The notes beneath the pieces are model-generated. The model searched no databases. It saw nothing but the letters and a program-made list of their open reading frames with translations, and was not told the DNA's origin. Shown in pieces: positions 1 through 8,700 of a stretch of 64,000 nucleotides of DNA. The stretch lies in assembly GCA_029851415.1 (NCBI GenBank), contig CM056742.1, positions 156,865,121 through 156,929,120 on the forward strand, given 5' to 3'. Position 1 is the first letter of the stretch. Each line of letters starts with the position of its first letter. Source of the DNA: Eretmocerus hayati. Taxonomy: Eukaryota > Arthropoda > Insecta > Hymenoptera > Aphelinidae. A program made the position numbers and the translations under genes.

Positions 1-37
1 TTGGTACAGATAACTGTATTTATATTTTTTCCATTAG

Positions 38-187
38 GGTCGCGTGGTCGGAGTCACAATAGGATGCTTGTTAGGCATGTGGGTGGCATTATATATTGTA
101 CCCGTTGTCTTTGCAATAGGATCTTCATTCAAAATTATCAAGGAGGAAAAAGGAGCAAGTAAAAGTAATGATAGTGATAAGAATTGA
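38..187 (+). CDS. TMEM65: Last exon of a TMEM65-like membrane protein (partial)
   Basis: This terminal exon follows a pyrimidine-rich acceptor ending ATTAG and reads 49 codons to a TGA at 185-187. It begins with Gly-Arg-Val-Val and then VGVTIGCLLGM, which matches the C-terminal glycine-zipper-like membrane helix of TMEM65 (human protein: VGVTIGCILGM). A second hydrophobic stretch follows (residues ~15-30), then a charged tail rich in Lys, Glu, Ser and Asp. TMEM65 is a multi-pass protein of the mitochondrial inner membrane, linked in vertebrates to mitochondrial ion handling and to intercalated discs. The tail after LGM is longer than in vertebrates, which end soon after this helix. All other exons lie outside the window, so identity rests on one motif. 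Phase 0 at the acceptor is inferred from the motif. Confidence 0.75.
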   Translation, partial: GRVVGVTIGCLLGMWVALYIVPVVFAIGSSFKIIKEEKGASKSNDSDKN

Positions 188-826
188 GGTCCAATTAGAT
201 TAGAGGGATAACGCGTCTGTTGTACAGATGATTCCCACACATAGATAGTAATGTGCTTGAGCCAGTGCAGAAATCAAATCGGCTAACGCTTTCCTATTGC
301 GCCTGCAATCCTCTTACACTCATTTTTGAAGTCAGTTTATAGCTAGTGAACATGAAAGTGAGAATAATTCGTTTTAGAACAATTCTATTTTTATTGGCAC
401 TGGAATAGCTTCATTCCAAGATCTACAGTCTAATCAATTCGATACCACGAATGTTCATGGTACTTAAAATCAATGCATTTATTGAAAAACTTCCCTAGGA
501 GAAAATATGGAATACAATTTGGTAGAAAAAATATATGTCATAGTTGATATTCAAATCCTAAAGACTACATATTGTATGTTAAATTTAAATAGTTTAACTT
601 GTTAGTTGACAAATCTGTTCATTTTAGTCTACACTTTCATTTGAATACGTCTACATACGCTCAAATAAGGTCTGATTTTAATGAGGAATTCAAATGATGT
701 AGTAATGAATATAATTTATCAAGATATCAAAAATTGTAAATTTTGTTATTAAATAAATATGTTATTGACAAACAATCTTGTATTGTAGTTATCAACAATT
801 ATTGAGATCAGGAAAGGATTCCCAAT
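188..826. other. Intergenic, convergent 3' ends
   Basis: AT-rich spacer between the TMEM65-like stop (+) and the CNPPD1 stop (-). It should hold both 3' UTRs, including AATAAA-type motifs such as the one near 750. No coding or repeat structure was seen. Confidence 0.5.
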
Positions 827-2584
827 TTACTGTCCTCGACTCAAAGATATTTGAAGTAGATAGTTCATGTAGTACATCAAATCATGAGACATAGAGTTTG
901 GAACAAGATTTCCTTTGATGATCGTTTTCAAATCGTTATTGCAGAGTTGAGTAAATAGATTGGATTCTAGTGGCTTATCTGCATCAGTGGTATACACCCT
1001 ACTTTGATGAGGATGTAAGTCGAGATAGTTTACTGCGGTGTTTAAATTGATCACTGAACAATTAGGAAGCCAGAATCTCACAGGACTAATTATCCATTCC
1101 CAACTATTTTCAGAGTTGTGACTGTCATTCAATTTTGAGAGATGACTATGTGTATGAGAATGGTTGCAAGTTTCAGATACTTCAGAGATCGAATCTTGTA
1201 TGACACTTTCAATATCATTCCCTACATCAGGTTCTCTGTTCCTCAACATATTTGCATTGTATTGGAAATTTGATACGCCTCGGGACTGACTTTGTTGATT
1301 TAGAGTTACTGAAGTACCAGGTAAATGTGTAGCAACTACAACTGATCCTAACAAAGTTATGAGCCCAGCAATATATGTTGCAATACATACAGAAGATATT
1401 CCAATCATGGTTTGGACCAGTGATACCATGTGTGCTGCATCAACCAATGTGTTGAGTTCTGTGTATGAAAACCAGCCTCTCTTTTTAGCCTCTTTGTAAG
1501 CAATATCCCTTTCCAGACTCAGTAATCTTCTCCAGAAGTCTTGATTGTGTACATAAACAGTCCAATCCTGTAAGTAATTTTATTTCAAGTATCTGATAAT
1601 ACCACTGGACCACTATCTGTTGAATTCTTGTTACATCCTTAATGACACAACTTGGTGCTTATTTCTAATAATTACAGAATTTCCAAATACTAATTTCTTA
1701 TGAGTGATAGGTGTAAGAAATTTTCAAGGATCTTACAATGGCTTTGAGAAATTCCTTCTCCAGCCGGTTCATCTTTGAAAGTGTTAATGACCCCGATTCT
1801 GCCCATTCTGTATTGAAAACTTCATCTTCCTCGCCATCATCATTCAAAAATTTGCTGGCCACCATCTGCAAGAGAGGAAAGATGGGTGTTACATTTATAT
1901 ATTGACAAGAGCTATTTATCATCTCTATAGCTGCATAAGTCTAAATGTGTATTAGCGCATCTGGAAGCTAGGCATGAGTATCTAGTTACCAATGAAACCA
2001 AGAACAATTCTGAGGGTGCGACTTTCTGTAGATATTCTGGGTTACAATCTTTCAACCGTTCTAGATATAAAAGTGCAAGGACTAAAGAGCAAGGTGAAAC
2101 ACAGGCATTCCTGGAGATCCGGCTGGCTTCTTCGACATCCAGACGTTCCAAAGTTCTCCCATTCTTCACTCCAGTAAATATTTCGGCAGCAAGTTCTACA
2201 AAATTTCAAGAAACACAATGAGTACCCACTATTACATTAATGAGGAAGAAACAAAGTGAATCTAGTGGTAACAATGTTACAATAAGTTGCAAGTACTTAC
2301 CTGTCACAGGGAGGCTTAAACAATCAGTAACTGGTAATTTGGCATAATATAAAGTCTTGGAGATGCGATTGAGGAATTCTTCGTGCTCATGGACACCCTG
2401 TGTGAGAAAACAATCCAATATAGAATCAGGGATGAGAATGTGATCCCATATCATATGACTCAACTGTACTGTAAATCTGAACCGTGACATATATGGCAGT
2501 ATAGAATCGTATAGTATGTCTCGTAAGTCTGTTACATACCGTAAATCTCGCGTATGCCCTCTTGTCCTTTGATACACGAGGCAT
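827..2584 (-). CDS. CNPPD1: Protein CNPPD1 (cyclin Pas1/PHO80 domain-containing protein 1)
   Basis: Five coding exons join in frame: 2584-2540, 2397-2301, 2195-1990, 1865-1737 and 1567-827, giving 405 residues (human CNPPD1 is about 410). All four introns are GT-AG. The cyclin box of the Pas1/PHO80 type spans residues ~15-160, with LSLPVTELAAEIF, then CVSPCSLVLALLYLERL, then the LVSLMVASKF helix; the last two pieces sit on separate exons and fit precisely. A hydrophobic helix near the start of the last exon (MVSLVQTMIGISS to VVVATHL) is the single membrane segment expected for the family. The tail is Ser/His/Asn-rich. The first Met chosen is in MPRVSKDKRAYARFT; an upstream in-frame Met would add about 20 residues. 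Family members are poorly characterised; cyclin-dependent kinase binding is inferred from the fold only. Confidence 0.9.
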
Positions 2585-2699
2585 TTTTTGAGGGATGTTT
2601 CTCACGATCAAATCCCTCCCAGGAATACACAGAATTTTTTTCAAGATGTGTGAGTTGAGGATTCAGAAAATAATAATCGTGATCTTGGTCATAAATAAA

Positions 2700-2885
2700 T
2701 AACCTCATGCAGCGACGTAATTGCGCGAGCGCCGAGCGCGCGATCTGTCGGGGAGTCGGGGTGGGTGGCGGGTAGAGGGGGAGGGATTGGCAGGGATTGG
2801 GAACCCGCGTTGGCATTGGCTTGCATGTGCCGATGATGTGCCGCAGCCGCCCATCGCGGGACGTTTGGGTCCAGGAACAAAAGAT
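2700..2885. promoter_or_regulatory. GC-rich, CpG-dense island upstream of CNPPD1
   Basis: A short block much richer in G+C and CpG than its surroundings begins ~115 bp upstream of the CNPPD1 start, with runs such as GCGCGAGCGCCGAGCGCGCG. It is the natural place for the CNPPD1 promoter (- strand). ORFs called through it are products of base composition. No TATA box was identified. Confidence 0.4.
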
Positions 2886-3214
2886 CTGCTCAATATTATT
2901 AGTGAATATCAAGTAATTCGTTGACCAATTAGTCAGGTAAGTAAGCCCCGAAAAGACGCTTCCTTTTAGGAGTACCCGGCTCGAGACCCGGCTAAACCCT
3001 TCCAAACAGAGGTGGGTACATACCGTGCTGGGTATGCATACCTGGCGCTTCCAAACCCTCCAGTTTTGGGCTCAAATGATAGGTGGCACATCCAATAATC
3101 ATCATTAATAAGAATTATTGTTCAGAAATTGGGGGAAGGCATAAATAAACAATAAAAACATGCATTTTTCCGTCCTTTTTACGGTTTTTCCATTATAAGT
3201 CGGAAAATATTGGT

Positions 3215-3815
3215 TTTTTGGGAAAACTTGTTTGGAGGTAATTTGTAGATCTCTGAACGATCTACAAAATTGGTTCATCCCCTTTTTCCCGTAAAATGCA
3301 TCCTTTTGAAGTTATTCCTGATCAAAGTTATAACCGAATTTGTTTAAATTCGCTCAAATTGTTTATATAAATTAAAATTGTTTGAAGACGGTTTCAAATT
3401 ATTTTTTCTAGGTAATTGAGTCAATTCTGGGAAGAAAAGGTCTCTTGGTATTTTTTCCTAAGTTTGATCGTTTTCGAGCAATGGAAAAAGCAAATTTCGC
3501 GACTTCTAACCCTCGATGCGGTGCTTTCATGACAGCACTTTGACTTGCAAGTTGCGAAATCTGCTTTTTCTCATTGCTCGAAAACGATTAAGTTTGGGGA
3601 AATATATCTGGATTTCTTTTCTGCTCTAAATTTACTCAATTATCATCTAAGAAAAATAGTTTGAGCCCGTTATGAACAATTTCAGCGAATTTGTTTAAAC
3701 GAATTCGATTTTGACTTTGACGAGGAATAACTCCAAAGGGTTGCAATTTGCGAGGAAAAGTGTCCAGACTAATTTTGTAGATCTTTTCAAGATCTACAAA
3801 TTATCTTTCCACACA
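3215..3815. mobile_element. Foldback element with ~150-bp inverted arms
   Basis: The left arm holds GGTAATTTGTAGATCTC, TCTACAAAATTGGTTC and GAAGTTATTCCTGATCAAAG. It reappears inverted on the right, where 3715-3810 contains TTTGACGAGGAATAACTCC, CTAATTTTGTAGATC and GATCTACAAATTATC. A second, inner pair (around 3473-3500 and 3560-3592) carries TTCGAGCAATG/CATTGCTCGAA flanked by AAAAGCAAAT/ATCTGCTTTTT. The region would fold back on itself over most of its length, and there is no ORF. Element ends are not sharply defined and no target duplication was found. It is probably a non-autonomous DNA transposon. Confidence 0.6.
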
Positions 3816-3818
3816 TTT

Positions 3819-3849
3819 TCTTCTTCTTCTTCTTCTTCTTCTTCTTCTC
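3819..3849. repeat. (TTC)n microsatellite
   Basis: Uninterrupted TTC/CTT triplets immediately outside the right arm of the foldback element. Confidence 0.9.
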
Positions 3850-3850
3850 T

Positions 3851-5067
3851 TTACTTGGCTATAACATTTTCTTCTGAATGAACTAGTTTCAAATTAGTGC
3901 TGCATTTGTTTTGGTGAGTGTGTTGGTTTCCATGTTTGCTGGTAGAAAATGGTTTGGCTTTTGAGAAAAAAATCATTATTTGATCACACTGTAAAATAGA
4001 TTAGTGTTTCGACGAGGATGTATTAAATAGGAGTGATGATATCGTGATTTTTAATCATCCAAAGATCAATTGAGTTCCAAGTGATCGACTGAACGATAAA
4101 TCATGAAAATCGAGTACCCGAGCTGATCATAAATATTATTAGTAATATCTGCTCTTGGAATTTTATTCGATTGAGTTTCTTAATATTCATAATTTTAATG
4201 TTGAATCATGCTGCAAGGGAGACTCAAACTCTTTGAGCTGATATATTTTTTGAAGAACATTGCTATACCTTCCATCAAGAACATCACTCAGAATTTGGGT
4301 GCACGGGAAAATAAAATAAACTTTTTAATGAAAAACTAGATAAATTTATTAACAATTCCCTGTTACTATACAATTTGTTCCCTACACTATCAATTCTATA
4401 TCTACAATGTACAAACGGTAAAATGCAATTTGCTCTGCAAAATATCACAGTTCTCCTTGAAAACTTCTCGGCTGAAAAGCCCAATTAAGTTCGTACAGGT
4501 GTGCCTGAATTTCCCTAGATTTCTCTTGAAATTTTAACGTAAAATTTTAATAATACGTTAGTGTTCGTTCATCTAGAGTAGCACTATCCATTCAACTAGT
4601 TGATAGATAAATTTCGGATGGATTAAAGAAAACGGAATTCGCATTGCTCGTCATCAATCACGACAAGCATTTTTATGGAAGTTCCAAACTATAAATGATT
4701 GAAGTCATGCGAAATTTCAATTGCGTTAGCACGTTATTTAATAATAGCAATAATGTGAATCAGTACTGTCAATTATTTTGGATCTATGATAAAGAGAAGA
4801 AACTTTTCAATTCGCCAAACTAAAGATTAGAAGAGGAACAATGAATTTACGTCGAATTATTAATCGGCTGACTTTACGAATGTACAGAATGTCATCAGAA
4901 ATCCAAGCCACTCAAACGCATTCCTCTGTACCAGAAGAAAATCGGCATCTGCACAGGACATAAGAGTTCGAGACCTTGTTCCCACTTTACAATCTAATAG
5001 CTTCCTTCGACATGTATCAAGTGCAAACTATAATCGTTGCACGAGCGACCCAGTCGCCAGCGACGCG
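3851..5067. other. Intergenic, no recognised feature
   Basis: AT-rich sequence between the foldback element and the next MITE. The 66-residue ORF at 4284-4484 has no recognisable domain. Nothing supported here. Confidence 0.4.
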
Positions 5068-5462
5068 CTTCAGAGAGGCAAAGGTACCCTGGCACCGAAA
5101 TTGTGAGCTGTGGAAAATCCAAAAAGACAGATCGATGCACCAAAAATTCTAATTCCCGAATCCGCAGCCGGAAAAACTCTACCTTTTTTCATTTTCTTTG
5201 AATTATCAAAAAACTAGCTCATTTCACCCATCCTGGTGCGCCTTAACCCTTGATCGTAGCGACACACTCTTAGTCTCAAAAAATTCTATTCGGCCCAACA
5301 AAAATTCTACCACCTCGGTTTTTCCAATCAAAGAAAATGAAAAAAGGTAGAGTTTTTCCGGCTGCGGATTCGGGAAGTAGAATTTTCGGTGCATCGATCT
5401 GTCTTTTTGGATTTTCCACAGCTCACAATTTCGGTGCCAGGTTACCTTTTCCCTTCAGAGAG
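5068..5462. mobile_element. 375-bp palindromic MITE with 10-bp target-site duplication
   Basis: Element 5078-5452 has ~110-bp near-perfect terminal inverted repeats: the left end reads GCAAAGGTACCCTGGCACCG and the reverse complement of the right end GGAAAAGGTAACCTGGCACC. The arms share the pieces TGTGGAAAATCCAAAAAGAC and CCGAATCCGCAGCCGG. Direct copies of CTTCAGAGAG flank it at 5068-5077 and 5453-5462. Long TIRs with a 9-10-bp duplication suggest the Mutator/MULE superfamily, by inference only. There is no coding capacity. It lies ~260 bp upstream of the presumed first exon of the syntaxin-like gene, so it may lie in that gene's promoter or 5' UTR. Confidence 0.8.
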
Positions 5463-5718
5463 ACGCATAAATGTATGTCAGACGTTTGAATTCGCCGGTT
5501 AGCACGCAGACGTGATATCAATGCCTTCTTTGCGAAAAATTCGAAACGAGGTGGTACAAATAGCATAACGAAGCCACGAGGTGCGCTCGCCCAATAATGA
5601 TGTCTTATTCATCAATAATCTACGAGGCACTGGTAAAAAAGATAACTCATTCGCGGTGCGCGCGCGAAGGAAGCAGTTTCTCTTTTCGAGTCTCGAACTG
5701 AGCGGTGACATTCGCGAC

Positions 5719-8700
5719 ATGACACGAGACCGTATGCCTGATCTCTGCGCGGTGAGTTTTTGTAATTATAATATGCACAGGTGCTGTTCGAAAAATTGAG
5801 CTTACTTTGGTTCATTCAATCATCTACGCAGATACGGAAGAACAGTCTACCAACGAGCAATAGTTTCTTGAGGAATGTTCAAGCGCAAATGAATCAGAAC
5901 AAGAAACTACACGATCTTCTCGAAAACGCAAGGATAGATTTTCCAATCGGCTCTGATCATCACTCTTACTCATAGTACAAAAATATCTCTTTGGACACTC
6001 TCATGCATCCAATATTGTTATATGAATCTGTCGCATTAATCAAAAGAAAAAGTCTTCCTAGTTACTATGATTTTTCATCCAGATAACAATACTGGAGAAA
6101 ACGCTTCAATAACTATCAGATCCTAACTACTTTTACCATGCCATTCATTTCAATGCAAATAAGGTGTCATGAAAATGATTAACGGTAATTTGATTGTGCA
6201 GGCTAAAGAAACTCGGAGCTTGATCGACGTAATGATTGAAAATATACAAATCGTTAAAAATGTCCATAACAACGTTCTCTTGCATACGAGCCAAGGTAAA
6301 CTCTAAAGACCTCTTAGGTGGGTATACTTCCAATGTTGGACAAAATCGATTTCCAGATATTCAAAAAGAATTAGAGACACGGACATATACCATCTCTCAA
6401 TTGACTCACAGAATCTACAGTAAATTGAAAGGTAAGTATGAGGATGATACCTTAATGAAATCGTAAGAATGTGACCTAAACTAAAAATTTGGCAAGAAAA
6501 GAATAGACGGTTCTTTCCGTGTTTGAATAACAACGGCAAAAATTTGTACCCTCAAGAGCTTTGTACATCAATTTCCCTACATAATCTTGCTATCTTTTTT
6601 GGTTTGGGTGTACTACTTATCTCTGGTTCAGAAAAATCGGGAGACAAGGTTCCAATGTCATCTGTTGGACTCTGAGAAGAAACTGATATTCCGCTACTGG
6701 TAGATGGTTCCGGGTCAGAATTGATCGAACATCTTGTTTCTCTCGGCGGACTTTTCCATTCGGTTACACCAGGATATGTCAAAGTAGAAAGTCTGCGCAG
6801 TACTATGCGAGGTCCATTCACGAGGTGAATATCGTGAATCTTTCTTGGTGTAGCAGAGAGCTTTCGTTTTTTCGGAGTTCTAGTAACTTCAGTAACAGGA
6901 GTTTCAGAGTTGTTAACTGCATCTTTGTCTCTAACAAGAACATTTGTATTCTCTTGAGTGCCAGTTGCTTCTGCAGGTACAATCTCCTCTTCTGAATCTG
7001 AGCTGCTCGCATCTGGTCTTCTCCCATACAGCCTGAAACAAAAAATATAAAAATTCATCAGATGTGTTGTTGACCTGCCTACAAATCTGTGCATCAAAAA
7101 AGAAGATATTAGAGCAAGAATCCTACTCTAAGAGACATAGAAAAATAATGAAAATCCAAAGTACTTACTCAATATCTCGATCAATTTCTTTTTTCAAGTT
7201 AGGATGCTCATCATAAATTTCTGCAAGTTGATCTTTGTTAAATTCTGAGAGGAATTTTATGAAGAATTTGGAGACGTCAACGAGCAGGGGCGATTTGGCA
7301 GATGAAAGAAACTGTTTCAATTTGATAAGAGTCGGTAACATCACTGTAAACTTAAATTTCTTCATTCCTTCTACAATGACATTGATTGCATTGGTCATCG
7401 GATGCTCAACAGTTGTATCATCTTGAGATTCATCATCCTGCATTTTTGTTCCAAAGGAAGCTTGCATGCGATCATTGGAGATTATATACAGAACATCTCT
7501 CAGCACTCCTGCCCCTTCCACTTGTTTCACATTGATAAACTTTTCACTGATACCTTCGAAAACTTCAAAGTTCAATTTCGTCAAGATCTTGAGTTTGTTA
7601 GGAGGATCCAAATGCTCCAGCATAAAATCATAAATGATTCTTCTCTGTTTCTGATTTTTTTGTCCTGGCAGAGTCAGAGCATCTTTTTCTTTCTTTTTCA
7701 CTCTCCTATCATGAAACTTGTTTTTAGTCTGGCATGTGTTATAGTGAAAGATACTTGGTATAAATGACTGAGATACTAAACTTTTGTTTTTTACTAACAA
7801 TCTCTCTTTTATCAGGAAAATTGTTAGCTCTTGTATAGTTTCATCATTGTCAGACAGCATGGTCAAGATGTGATAAAAGAATGCACCTTTAACTTTGATG
7901 AAATCTTCCAATAGTAGCTGAACAAAAATCACAACAATAGCCTCTCTCACCATTGAATTAGGATCTTTCATACATATGCACATATCAGATAGATATGGTT
8001 CTACTAGGGCAGTGAATCGAATGCAAAGGTCTGCCAAGGCCTTAACAGCATTAATTCTGATGGCTGCTTGAGCTGGTGATTCTGAGGTACTCTGACGGCG
8101 CATGAACTGGCCTAAAATTGGCATTATTTGTTGGGCAAAATCTCGATCCCTCATGGCTTGTTGTCCAACAAGGACTATTCCAGCAGCTTTGAGTCTTTCG
8201 ATGCACTCAACAGATGTTTCAAGTGTTTGGCAGTCTAAGAGAATACCTTGAACTATATTCAAAGTAGACTCTGACACACTTTCTGAACACAAGAAGGATG
8301 CATGACCCAAAGTATTCATTGCTTTAAGATAGATATTGATTACTTCATCACTAATTGGTTCACTCTCCTCTGTTAATTGTTCAATTTGAGCTTCTGACAA
8401 CCTGATAAGTTCAATGACATGAGAATTCATCAGATCCTCGCTTCTTGACTTATGCAAGTGTTTCGTCATAAAGCCCAAAATATCAACACAGACACTGATA
8501 GACTCAAGGCAGACTTGAAAGGAACAAAGGCATTCAAAAATATGTTTGTACATTTTTTTCAACAAGTCTTTTCCTAAACTTCTCCATGAATGTCTCAACA
8601 CTTCTATCTTGATAGAAGAAACAAAGTCATTACTTTCAAAAATTTTTTCATAGTTTTCATAGTATTCTTCTAAGTTTCTCAATTCAGTGTTTTCAGCCAA

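Noticed and set aside
2532..3005. 157-residue minus ORF over the CNPPD1 5' region
   Set aside because: It overlaps exon 1 in another frame and a GC-rich island that suppresses stop codons; proline-rich content reflects composition.
5833..5975. Open frame after an acceptor (IRKNSLPTSNSF...) as syntaxin exon 2
   Set aside because: It reaches a stop with no reasonable splice donor and lacks the expected acidic/DDFF linker.
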